From: an uncultured bacterium
Lineage (GTDB): Bacteria > Cyanobacteriota > Vampirovibrionia > Gastranaerophilales > Gastranaerophilaceae
Assembly (NCBI GenBank): GCA_949288685.1
Contig: CASELB010000119.1
Span: 1-20,092 of the forward strand
Direction of reading: 5' to 3'
DNA length: 20,092 nt
Shown here: piece after piece, positions 13,089 to 20,092 of the stretch
How the letters are laid out: each line of letters begins with the position of its first letter
How positions within the stretch are numbered: position 1 is the stretch's first letter
Position numbers and translations under genes: made by a program
The notes under the pieces: model-generated
What the model was told of the DNA's origin: nothing
The model's database searches: none
Seen by the model: only the letters and a program-made list of their open reading frames with translations

Positions 13089-13993
13089 TGAAAAAACTCT
13101 TTCTTCTTATACTTATAACTGTTTTATCCGCACTAATAATCTGGGGCGGGTGGTTTCTGTTTATGAAACTAACCTCTGTCAATATTACGGTGAAATTCAA
13201 AGAACTGCGTCCGCTGCCGCGGCATGTTGAAGTACTTTATAAAGGGATAAAAATTGGACATGCGGTTTCTGCAAAACATACGGATGATTTTGAGCATACT
13301 CTTGTAAAATTGGAATTGCGCCCTAAACACCTTGCACTGCCAAACAATATGCGGGCAGAGTTGAGGGTTGAAAAGCGCAAAGACAGAGACTATGACTATA
13401 TAGAACTTTTTAAGCCTGATGATCCTCAAGGCAGTTTATGCGAAGGGTGTATCATTTCAGGGGAATCAATGGTTGATGCAAATTCTTATTTTGCAAACCA
13501 GAATAAAGAAAGTCTTGATAATATAAAAAATAATCTTTATGAGGCATCAGAATCACTAAACCTCACACTTAAAGCGCTTGATGAACTTTTTGGTATTCTT
13601 TATACTACTGTTGATGAAAATCGGAAGAATATTAATGCAGTTACAAACAACCTTTCTAAAACGACATCAAATATAAATTCTCTAACAGGGAAAATTAATA
13701 ATTCTGTAACAGAAAAAGAAATAAAAAAATCACTGGATGATATTCATGAGAGCCTTAATAATATAAAAAATGCTACAAACAGTCTAACAGGTGTAGTTGA
13801 TAATATCTCTGAGCCTGCTAATAGCTTGAGTACTGCATTGCCTTCAACAATAGACAGGACGGAGTGCATAATAAAAAATGTAGAAGATATAACCTGCGGG
13901 GTTGCCAGTACACTTAAGAAACCTTTTGGCGGTATTAGGTTGATGTTCGGTAAAACAATCACAAAAGGGCAGAATTGTAATTACTATAAATAG
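13088..13993 (+). CDS. MCE/MlaD-family lipid-transport protein
   Basis: An envelope protein of the MlaD/MCE type, which binds lipids and carries them between inner and outer membrane as part of an ABC system. The 301 residues begin with a membrane anchor (about 4-25), then one MCE domain (about 32-127; VEVLYKGIKIGHAV is the typical motif at 47-60 and ISGES closes it), then a long helical, Asn/Ser-rich part (about 135-285) with repeated SLxNIKN-type heptads. C118 and C121 (LCEGC) near the end of the MCE domain could form a disulfide or bind a metal. No MlaE permease or MlaF ATPase lies nearby. The start is coupled to the dfx stop. It ends 10 nt from the convergent rsmI with no visible terminator between. 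Confidence 0.87.
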   Translation: MKKLFLLILITVLSALIIWGGWFLFMKLTSVNITVKFKELRPLPRHVEVLYKGIKIGHAVSAKHTDDFEHTLVKLELRPKHLALPNNMRAELRVEKRKDRDYDYIELFKPDDPQGSLCEGCIISGESMVDANSYFANQNKESLDNIKNNLYEASESLNLTLKALDELFGILYTTVDENRKNINAVTNNLSKTTSNINSLTGKINNSVTEKEIKKSLDDIHESLNNIKNATNSLTGVVDNISEPANSLSTALPSTIDRTECIIKNVEDITCGVASTLKKPFGGIRLMFGKTITKGQNCNYYK

Positions 13994-14003
13994 TCTTTAA
14001 ATC

Positions 14004-14816
14004 TTAATCTATGTTTATTGCCATATCATAAATCATATTTTTATTTTCATTAAAAAGTGACGACAGTATAATTGATATATCTTTTGCCTTAAAGCCTCTC
14101 GACTTTAAAACTTTAATCCGGTTTATAAGTTCATCCTCATCAATATTCAACGATGGATAAATCATACACACAATTTCACCCTTTATCCCGTCTTTAAAAT
14201 ACTCTTGTAACTCACTTATCTTCCCGATTTTAATCTCTTCAAAGAGTTTTGATAACTCACGCCCGAGGGCAATTCTAATATCACCTCTGGAACTTTTAAT
14301 AATATCAAGCGTTTTTAATATTCTCTCCGGTGCTTCATAAAAAACAAGCTGTCTGTTAATATTATCATTAAATATTTTTTTTATTCCTTCAGCGCTACGA
14401 GGTATAAACCCGACAAATGTAAATTCTTCACCGTTTCTTGGAACCTGCGATAAAAAAGTAGTAACAGCACATGCCCCCGGAAGAGATGTTACAGAAATTC
14501 CATCTTTCAATAATTCTTCTATAAGAACCGCCCCGGGGTCGCATATTAACGGGGTTCCTGCGTCAGAAACCAGCGCAATTTTTTTTCCTTCCTTTATCAA
14601 GGTCTTAAAAAAATTAACACGCTCTTTCTCATTATATTTATGATAGGAATAACACTTTGTTTTGATATCATAATGATTTAAGAGTTTTTGCGTTGTACGC
14701 GTATCTTCACAGGCAATAATATCAACATTTTTAAGAACTTCTACAGCTCTCAATGTAATGTCTTTCAGGTTGCCGATAGGTGTTGGAACAATATATAACT
14801 GAAATTCTCTGCTCAT
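14004..14816 (-). CDS. rsmI: 16S rRNA (cytidine-1402-2'-O)-methyltransferase
   Basis: Methylates the ribose of C1402 in the decoding centre, using SAM. The 270 residues show the tetrapyrrole-methylase-type fold with the family blocks: YIVPTPIGNLKDITLRA (8-24), ACEDTRTTQKLL (35-46), ALVSDAGTPLICDPG, LPGACAVTTFLSQV, FVGFIPR and FYEAPERI. The C-terminal helical part ends KSRGFKAKDISIILSSL, as usual for RsmI. It starts 2 nt after the stop of the small membrane-protein gene and is the last gene of a five-gene operon. Confidence 0.96.
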   Translation of the reverse strand: MSREFQLYIVPTPIGNLKDITLRAVEVLKNVDIIACEDTRTTQKLLNHYDIKTKCYSYHKYNEKERVNFFKTLIKEGKKIALVSDAGTPLICDPGAVLIEELLKDGISVTSLPGACAVTTFLSQVPRNGEEFTFVGFIPRSAEGIKKIFNDNINRQLVFYEAPERILKTLDIIKSSRGDIRIALGRELSKLFEEIKIGKISELQEYFKDGIKGEIVCMIYPSLNIDEDELINRIKVLKSRGFKAKDISIILSSLFNENKNMIYDMAINID

Positions 14817-14818
14817 AC

Positions 14819-15199
14819 TTATTTTGTCTTTTCTAAAAATATATTAACCGCATCTTTTAAATTATTCGGAGAGGTTAATGTATTAGTGTAATCAAAAGAC
14901 GGCGGCTGAACAACTCTGGAACGAATTTTATTATATAGAGACAGCAAGACAAATAAAAGAATAGAAGAAACAGCAACCCCGCACATTGCATAGATAAACT
15001 TCATAGCAATTTTACGTTTGCTGACCGGTTGTTTATAAACAATCATATTATCCGTTGATGATGCTTGCTTCGTTTCTTGTGCCGATTCAACTGGAACAGG
15101 TTTGGGCGAAACTTGTACATCAGCACCGGATGGTTCTACGGCAAAAGCCGGTGTAAGCAGCAATAATAAACAAAAAAATGCTAAAACTCTTTTCTTCAT
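14819..15199 (-). CDS. Small membrane protein, unknown function
   Basis: Not a recognised family. The 126 residues begin with a signal peptide (hydrophobic 5-18, likely cut after AFA-20). A Pro/Val/Ser-rich exported linker of about 40 residues follows, then a basic stop (KRK, 61-63), one membrane helix (about 66-89) and a cytosolic tail of about 35 residues (KIRSRVVQPPSFDYTNTL onward). So it is a type I single-pass protein with a short tail facing the cytosol. It lies 10 nt after the RNase E/G gene and 2 nt before rsmI. A membrane tether for RNase or RNA is conceivable but has no direct support. Confidence 0.75.
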   Translation of the reverse strand: MKKRVLAFFCLLLLLTPAFAVEPSGADVQVSPKPVPVESAQETKQASSTDNMIVYKQPVSKRKIAMKFIYAMCGVAVSSILLFVLLSLYNKIRSRVVQPPSFDYTNTLTSPNNLKDAVNIFLEKTK

Positions 15200-15209
15200 T
15201 TGCTATTGA

Positions 15210-17006
15210 CTATTCCTCGTTCGTCTTTTTAGTTCTCTTCACGGTTCTGCCGCGCTTTTGTGTTCCGCGGTTCGGACGCCGCTTCTTTACAGGTTGGGCA
15301 GGTTCCGCTGATTCTTCAGTTGCAGCAGACTCCGGCACCTGTACCTCTACAGACTGATTAACGATTTCCGGTTCCGGCGCAGATTCATTATGCTTAACTG
15401 CAGCCTCTTCAGGAACAACAGGCACAATTTCCGCATTCGGCGGAAGAATACTATCAGCAGTTTCAATTTCTACAGCGGCAGCTTCTTTTGCCTTGCGTCT
15501 TTCAAAGCGTTTACCGCCGCGTTTTTTCTTACTGCTTGTTTCTTTTTCTTGCTTTTCTTGTTCTTTCTTGTCTGCTTCTTCAACTGCCACAACAGAAGGA
15601 TTTTCAACAGGAACAACCGTTTCCGTAATGTCAGGAGCTTCTGGCTGTTTTACCTCTTGCAATTCTTCTTGCTCTTGAGTACGCTGATTTTTATTGTTAA
15701 ATTTATTATTTTTCTTAAAATTACCAACCGGAAGTTTAAGTTTTGCCGCTTTTGCCCTGTATTCACCCTCAGCGGTAGAAGATGCGAACTTAAGCTCTTC
15801 CATAATGTAACCATTACCCTGACAATGCGGACAACGTTTTGCAAAAATTTCCGACAACGCCTGTCCCTGTCTGTGGCGGGTAAGTTCAACTAGCCCTAAA
15901 TCAGACAACTGTCCGATTTGCGGTTTTGCCTTATCCGGCTCCAGCGCAAGTTCAAACGCTTCCATTACGGCAAGTTTATCTACTCTCCTTGTCATGTCAA
16001 TGAAATCAATAATAATCATACCGCCGATATTTCTCAGGCGTAATTGTCTTGCAATTTCTTGTACAGCCTCAAGATTTGTCTTAAGTATAGTTTCATCCTG
16101 AGTAGCAGAGTTTGTAAATTTTCCGCTGTTAACATCAACAACGGTCAATGCTTCTGTAGTCTGGATAAACAAATAACCGCCGGAAGGAAGATTAACTTTC
16201 ATTTGAAGCGCCGCTTTAATCTCTTTATGTATCCCCATCGCAACCAGCAATGGGTCAGAACCTTTATAAAGAGTAGCTTTAATATTTTTGCCTAAGTGCC
16301 AGTTTTGAAGAAGGTTTTGCACTCTGTTAAGAGCGAACGCAGTATCAACAATAATTTCCTGCACGTCTTCCGTACACGCTTCTCTTATAACTCTATATAA
16401 CAAATCCTGGTCACGGTACAAAAGACTTGGCGGTTCAAGTGTTTCAGCAGATGTTATTATATTATTCCATTTTTCCAGCAAGATTTCTAAATCTTCTTGA
16501 ATATCCGCCTCTGATTGACCTTCTGCCTCTGTTCTAACAATAATCCCTACACCTACAGGCTTTAACAGGCTTACAATTGACTTAAGTCTTGCACGTTCTT
16601 TAATTCCGGTAATTTTTTTACTTACGCTTATACCTTTTTCAGTCGGCATAAGAACAAGAAAGCGTCCCGGCAGACTAATTTCTGTCGTTAAGCGCGGCCC
16701 CTTATGACCAACCGGTTCTTTAATAACCTGCAAAATAAGGTTTTGTTTAGGATAGAGTTTGTCCTGGAGTGCTCCCTTCTTTATCGCATCCTCAGCGTGC
16801 AAAAAGCCCATTTTATCAGAACCAACATTAATAAAGGCTGCATCAATACTCGGAAGTACGTTTTCAACCTGTCCCAGATATACATCTCCGAGCAGTACAT
16901 CACCCCTGTGGATAAAAAATTCCGTAACTCTCTTATTCTCCATTAAAGCAGCAATATTATCTCTTTCTGCTATTACTATTTTCTTTTCAGTCACTGGTAA
17001 ACTCAT
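15210..17006 (-). CDS. rng: Ribonuclease E/G with long disordered tail
   Basis: A single-strand endoribonuclease for mRNA decay and rRNA/tRNA processing. The 598 residues contain the catalytic half (1 to about 405). An S1-type RNA-binding region follows GDVYLGQVENVLPSIDAAF (40-58), with IKEPVGHKGPRL (95-106). The metal-binding aspartates are D291 (VVDVNSGKF) and D334 (IIIDFIDMTRR), and the zinc-link CPHC (392-395) joins subunits. From memory, the 90-130 region is closest to cyanobacterial RNase E. After about 410 comes a disordered extension: K/N-rich, then E/V/P-rich, ending very basic (KRRPNRGTQKRGRTVKRTKK, 572 onward), probably for binding RNA or partner enzymes. It is longer than E. coli RNase G but far shorter than E. 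coli RNase E. It starts 13 nt after the radical SAM gene. Confidence 0.95.
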   Translation of the reverse strand: MSLPVTEKKIVIAERDNIAALMENKRVTEFFIHRGDVLLGDVYLGQVENVLPSIDAAFINVGSDKMGFLHAEDAIKKGALQDKLYPKQNLILQVIKEPVGHKGPRLTTEISLPGRFLVLMPTEKGISVSKKITGIKERARLKSIVSLLKPVGVGIIVRTEAEGQSEADIQEDLEILLEKWNNIITSAETLEPPSLLYRDQDLLYRVIREACTEDVQEIIVDTAFALNRVQNLLQNWHLGKNIKATLYKGSDPLLVAMGIHKEIKAALQMKVNLPSGGYLFIQTTEALTVVDVNSGKFTNSATQDETILKTNLEAVQEIARQLRLRNIGGMIIIDFIDMTRRVDKLAVMEAFELALEPDKAKPQIGQLSDLGLVELTRHRQGQALSEIFAKRCPHCQGNGYIMEELKFASSTAEGEYRAKAAKLKLPVGNFKKNNKFNNKNQRTQEQEELQEVKQPEAPDITETVVPVENPSVVAVEEADKKEQEKQEKETSSKKKRGGKRFERRKAKEAAAVEIETADSILPPNAEIVPVVPEEAAVKHNESAPEPEIVNQSVEVQVPESAATEESAEPAQPVKKRRPNRGTQKRGRTVKRTKKTNEE

Positions 17007-17019
17007 TATGGTAAATCCT

Positions 17020-19542
17020 CTATATCTCTTTTAACTGTTCGTCAAAGAACCGCAAACGTTTGATATCAAAAAGACAATCCGCCGATATCAGTTTCATTAA
17101 TTCATCCGCTCTGACAGCAGGAATTTCGGAACCTTGACCGGTTTTGAGTATTATAAATAAACAATCACCCTTAAACTCATACGAGTAAATAGATTTTTTA
17201 ATGTTTATTGTTTTTTCTAAACCTTTTTTATTTTTCTTCGTCAGAAAAATCTCTTCAGAAGATAAAACTTTATTTACATTGTACCTGAAATTTTCATCTT
17301 TGTAAAGCAGATCGGAATGCGGACAAATAGCATACTCCGCCCATTGAACTGTTGTATCTATTGATTTTGCGCCCCTATCAATTTTTTTTACGGAAACAAC
17401 CTGCGATTGTCCGCAAAGCGCTTCCTCAACTCTATTTCTTACTATTTCCGGCTCAATATCATCATATAACTCTAAATCAACCAGTTCCCCGGCACTTTCA
17501 CAGAACAAAGGAAGTGCAACCCCCATAGAAACTTTCATTGACGGATTAAAACCGTAAGAAAATGCTATATTTAAACCGCTTCTTGAAAGCGCTTTGAAAA
17601 ATGTATTCTGCCAGTCAAGATGAGAAAAATATCTTAAAATTCCTGTTTTTGTAAGTTTTAAGCGGTACTTGTAAGTTTTTACATCTGGATGTACTGCATT
17701 TGGATTTTCCGGAAGGATTTTCGCATTTTCCTGCGCCTCTTTTGTGGCAGTAAAGGGTTTCGCCAGTATTTTCCTTAGTTTTAAATTTTTACAAACCCCG
17801 CAATTTACACACTTTTGCTCACAGGTCGGTTGTAAATTAAATTCTTCCGGCTGACTAAATGCCACTCTATACTCATTTTTCAACCATTCCTTATCCAGTC
17901 CCGTGTCTATAAAATCCCATGGCAGCTCTGACTCCAGCGGGTATTGTTTTTGCGCAAGGAGGTTTAAATCAATTCCCAGCGACTCTGCAGTCTCAAACCA
18001 GACCCTCTTATCAAAATAATCATCCCACGCGTCAAGATAACACCCCTTTTTATATAGCGTTTCAATATACTCACAAAGCGATTCATCCCCGCGTGTCAGG
18101 ACTGCTTCCAATAACGAAATATATTTTTCATGATAATTAATTTTTAATCCTTTAATATGCGCCGTTCTATCTTTTAAATAGTGTATATTTTCCGTTATTG
18201 TATCTAAATCCTTCTGCGGGCACCACTGAAACGGTGTAAACGGTTTCGGTACGAAAATAGACAAGGTACAGACAATATCAAAACCGTGTTTTAAGCCTTT
18301 TTCTTTTTTAATTCGTCTTATCCCGTTTTTAATCTCATTCAAGAGTTCCGCCATTTCGTCCAAATCTTCTTTTGTTTCAGTCGGAAGCCCCGTTATAAAA
18401 TAAAATTTTAGCCTCGACCAGCCGTTTTCATACAATGTAAATACCGCATCAAGTATCTGCTGTTTTGAAATATTTTTCTTTATTACATTTCTCAGTCTCT
18501 GACTGCCTGCCTCCGGCGCAAGCGTCATTGTAGATTTTCTGACAGATTGCACAAGATTTGCAAGTTCCAGACTAAATCCGTCAATTCGCTGACTAGGAAG
18601 AGAAACTGACACTTTCTTTTTATTAAACTCTACACCTAGCTCTTTTATAACCTCTTTAATATTAGAATAATCGTTTGAAGAAAGTGAGAGCAGTGAGTAT
18701 TCGTCATACCCCGTATTACGTACCAATTCCTTAGTAATTTTTATAATATCCTCCGCTTCACGCTCCCTTACAGGAAGAGTAACGTGTCCCGGCTGACAAA
18801 ATCTGCACATTCTGCCGCATCCGCGCCTTATTTCTACAATTGCTCTGTCATGAACAGATGTCGAAAAAGGTATGGGATAAGATGTTAGAGCGGTTTCATT
18901 TTCCAGCGGCACAGCACATTTTTTTATTCTTTTCTCCTTACCGCATGCAGGAACCCACACACCATCTATCTCTGAAAGTTTTTTTATTCGCTCACTTCTC
19001 AATAAAGTTTTATTTTTCAATACACTCTCACATATTTCAAGATTAACCTTTTCTCCGTCACCAATAACAAACGCATCAATAAATTTTGACATAGGAAGAG
19101 GATTGTAAGTACACGGCCCGCCTGCAATAATAATCGGTGCATTTTCATCTCTATCTGATGAAATATATGGAATGTCGCTCATATCAAGGAGTTTAAGCAC
19201 CGTAGGGTATGATAATTCATACTGGAGTGAAAACCCAACAATATCAAATTCTTTAAGAGGGCGTTTACTTTCCAGCCCGTACAGCAATTCGGGTTTAAAA
19301 TCCGTTTCGGGTGCATACGCTCTGTCAGCCATAAAATCAGGATGTCTGTTTATTAAATCATATAAAATTCTGACACCTAAATTACTCACGCCGATTTCAT
19401 ACTTGTCAGGAAACAAAAAAGCAAAACGGAGTTTAGCACTATCAAAATCCTTGTTAGCAGCAAGAATTTCCCCGCCAACATATTGATAAGGCTTATTACA
19501 ATTAAACAGGGCTTCGTGTAAATCATGAAATTTGCAGCTCAT
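17020..19542 (-). CDS. Radical SAM protein fused to DUF2344 (TIGR03960-TIGR03936)
   Basis: An 840-residue fusion known from many bacteria. The N-terminal part (about 1-225) resembles a B12-binding-like domain but lacks the DxHxxG cobalamin motif. The radical SAM core follows, with C242, C246 and C249 (RGCGRMCRFC) for the 4Fe-4S cluster. A second cysteine group, C574, C578, C581 and C584 (CEQKCVNCGVC), could hold another cluster. The C-terminal DUF2344 domain (about 625-840) shows YFSHLDWQNTFFKALSRSG and FSYGFNPSMKVSMG. The reaction is unknown to me; RNA modification is a guess based on the RNase and RNA-methylase neighbours. The start ATG directly follows the stop of the preceding gene (TGA then ATG, no gap). 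Confidence 0.94.
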   Translation of the reverse strand: MSCKFHDLHEALFNCNKPYQYVGGEILAANKDFDSAKLRFAFLFPDKYEIGVSNLGVRILYDLINRHPDFMADRAYAPETDFKPELLYGLESKRPLKEFDIVGFSLQYELSYPTVLKLLDMSDIPYISSDRDENAPIIIAGGPCTYNPLPMSKFIDAFVIGDGEKVNLEICESVLKNKTLLRSERIKKLSEIDGVWVPACGKEKRIKKCAVPLENETALTSYPIPFSTSVHDRAIVEIRRGCGRMCRFCQPGHVTLPVREREAEDIIKITKELVRNTGYDEYSLLSLSSNDYSNIKEVIKELGVEFNKKKVSVSLPSQRIDGFSLELANLVQSVRKSTMTLAPEAGSQRLRNVIKKNISKQQILDAVFTLYENGWSRLKFYFITGLPTETKEDLDEMAELLNEIKNGIRRIKKEKGLKHGFDIVCTLSIFVPKPFTPFQWCPQKDLDTITENIHYLKDRTAHIKGLKINYHEKYISLLEAVLTRGDESLCEYIETLYKKGCYLDAWDDYFDKRVWFETAESLGIDLNLLAQKQYPLESELPWDFIDTGLDKEWLKNEYRVAFSQPEEFNLQPTCEQKCVNCGVCKNLKLRKILAKPFTATKEAQENAKILPENPNAVHPDVKTYKYRLKLTKTGILRYFSHLDWQNTFFKALSRSGLNIAFSYGFNPSMKVSMGVALPLFCESAGELVDLELYDDIEPEIVRNRVEEALCGQSQVVSVKKIDRGAKSIDTTVQWAEYAICPHSDLLYKDENFRYNVNKVLSSEEIFLTKKNKKGLEKTINIKKSIYSYEFKGDCLFIILKTGQGSEIPAVRADELMKLISADCLFDIKRLRFFDEQLKEI

Positions 19543-19890
19543 TCAGGCTAAATCCTCAGGAAAATATTTCTCTATTTCAATAATTTTACCATTTAAAGTG
19601 TTTTTCTCAAAGGCTTTTAAAAAGTCCGGCAGCTCATCATTTGTAACATCGTAATTATAAAGCCAAACCTCCCCGTCAAGTTCCCTCATAACACTAACTA
19701 CATAATGGCATTTTTCAGCATACGCAATCAAGCGTTCTTTATTAAACCTGTTACCGTTTTTATCCTTATTAATTTTTACATAATTAAAGCCTGCAAAATA
19801 CCTTATATTTTCGTTTTTGCCCTCATTTTTCTTATTATGGTGTGATGCAAAAATATTTATAATATTTTTGTCGTTATCGTACTCTTTCAT
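19543..19890 (-). CDS. Hypothetical 115-residue protein heading the operon
   Basis: I do not recognise a family. The protein is hydrophilic, without signal peptide or membrane helix. Residues 1-30 are Asn/Lys-rich and probably flexible. The middle (about 30-115) looks like a small alpha/beta fold, with YFAGFNYVKINK, ERLIAYAEKCHYVVSVMRELDGEVWLY and a C-terminal PDFLKAFEKN helix. A very strong AGGAGG is 4-5 nt before the ATG, and a promoter lies upstream. Its stop directly abuts the radical SAM start, so the two are made together and the protein may be an accessory of that enzyme. Confidence 0.78.
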   Translation of the reverse strand: MKEYDNDKNIINIFASHHNKKNEGKNENIRYFAGFNYVKINKDKNGNRFNKERLIAYAEKCHYVVSVMRELDGEVWLYNYDVTNDELPDFLKAFEKNTLNGKIIEIEKYFPEDLA

Positions 19891-19906
19891 TACTCCTCCT
19901 AACTAT

Positions 19907-19935
19907 ATTAAACAATAGAAAGAAGTTAAGTTCAA
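19907..19935 (-). promoter_or_regulatory. Promoter of the radical SAM / RNase E/G operon
   Basis: On the minus strand TTGAAC (19930-19935) and TTTAAT (19907-19912) are 17 nt apart. It lies after the gap terminator and before the first gene of the five-gene operon, where a promoter is needed. Confidence 0.55.
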
Positions 19936-19961
19936 AATATTACAACAAAAATTTACATTGT

Positions 19962-19997
19962 AAAAAAAGGAGACCTCCAAACAGGAAGTCTCCTTTT
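19962..19997 (-). terminator. Strong terminator after gap, possibly bidirectional
   Basis: A 14-bp stem (19965-19978 with 19984-19997, one wobble pair, loop AAACA) is followed on the minus strand by seven T (19962-19968). It starts 20 nt past the gap stop codon. The other side ends in four T, so weak plus-strand termination is possible too. Confidence 0.92.
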
Positions 19998-20017
19998 ATC
20001 CTTAAATCCGGTAAAGA

Positions 20018-20092
20018 TTATAATTTAGAAGCAACCATCAAGGTAGTTTCTGCTAATCTTGTAGAATAACCCATTTCGTTATCATACCAAGA
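20018..20092 (-). CDS. gap: Glyceraldehyde-3-phosphate dehydrogenase, C-terminal end only
   Basis: The minus strand encodes SWYDNEMGYSTRLAETTLMV and then ASKL before a TAA at 20018-20020. SWYDNEMGYS is the invariant C-terminal signature of phosphorylating GAPDH, the glycolytic enzyme that oxidises glyceraldehyde-3-phosphate with NAD. Only the last 24 codons are inside the window; the gene continues to the right. A strong terminator follows. Confidence 0.93.
   Translation of the reverse strand, partial: SWYDNEMGYSTRLAETTLMVASKL

Noticed and set aside
15390..15893. A 167-codon plus-strand reading frame opposite the RNase E/G tail
   Set aside because: Phe/Asn/Arg-rich shadow of the biased Glu/Lys codons of the RNase tail; no start signal or recognisable motif.

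Overview
The window reads as a stretch of ordinary, gene-dense chromosome from a low-GC, anaerobic, two-membrane bacterium. Signs of anaerobiosis are a two-iron desulfoferrodoxin (superoxide reductase) and the absence of visible oxygen-dependent enzymes. Signs of an outer envelope are an MCE/MlaD-type protein and an RNase E/G. The RNase E/G catalytic half looks most like the cyanobacterial type, and it sits next to a TIGR03960-type radical SAM protein, a pairing I recall from cyanobacteria. My best inference is a non-photosynthetic relative of Cyanobacteria (Melainabacteria/Gastranaerophilales, gut-type). This is not proven from the window. I see no mobile element, prophage, CRISPR array, tRNA or rRNA, and no gene-free gap longer than 300 bases.

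Layout. (1) Positions 1-1723, plus strand: a terminator of an upstream unit, nadD overlapping yqeK (NAD synthesis and a dinucleotide-phosphate HD hydrolase), then a small secreted Tyr/Pro-rich protein and a terminator. (2) 1728-4006, minus strand: a promoter, a zinc-ribbon protein of unknown function with a long low-complexity arm and a duplicated domain, then rimM and trmD, all overlapping. (3) 4039-4378, minus: a lone secreted protein extremely rich in cysteine, with its own strong ribosome binding site and terminator. (4) 4461-8397, minus: mutS2, tatD and tlyA in a tightly packed operon. (5) 8458-10484, plus: tadA, a DUF2400/TIGR02757 gene and pheA, closely packed. (6) 10491-11491, plus: an EamA transporter with a clear promoter, whose 3' end overlaps a convergent tail-anchored DUF4145-like gene. 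(7) 11435-12595, minus: that DUF4145-like gene and a DUF486 membrane protein, separated by a perfect four-run G-quadruplex motif. (8) 12699-13993, plus: superoxide reductase translationally coupled to an MCE-domain protein. (9) 14004-19935, minus: a five-gene operon (unknown 115-residue protein, radical SAM/DUF2344 fusion, RNase E/G, small two-segment membrane protein, rsmI). (10) 19962-20092, minus: the terminator and last 24 codons of gap (glyceraldehyde-3-phosphate dehydrogenase).

Functionally the window is dominated by RNA modification and ribosome maturation (TrmD, RimM, TlyA, TadA, RsmI, RNase E/G), with DNA upkeep (MutS2, TatD, perhaps DUF2400) and a few envelope proteins. I do not see a clear-cut new defence or mobile system. 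The best candidates for undescribed biology are the zinc-ribbon/low-complexity/duplicated-domain protein coupled to rimM-trmD, the Cys-rich secreted protein, the superoxide reductase-MCE pair, and the G-run array at 12215-12253.
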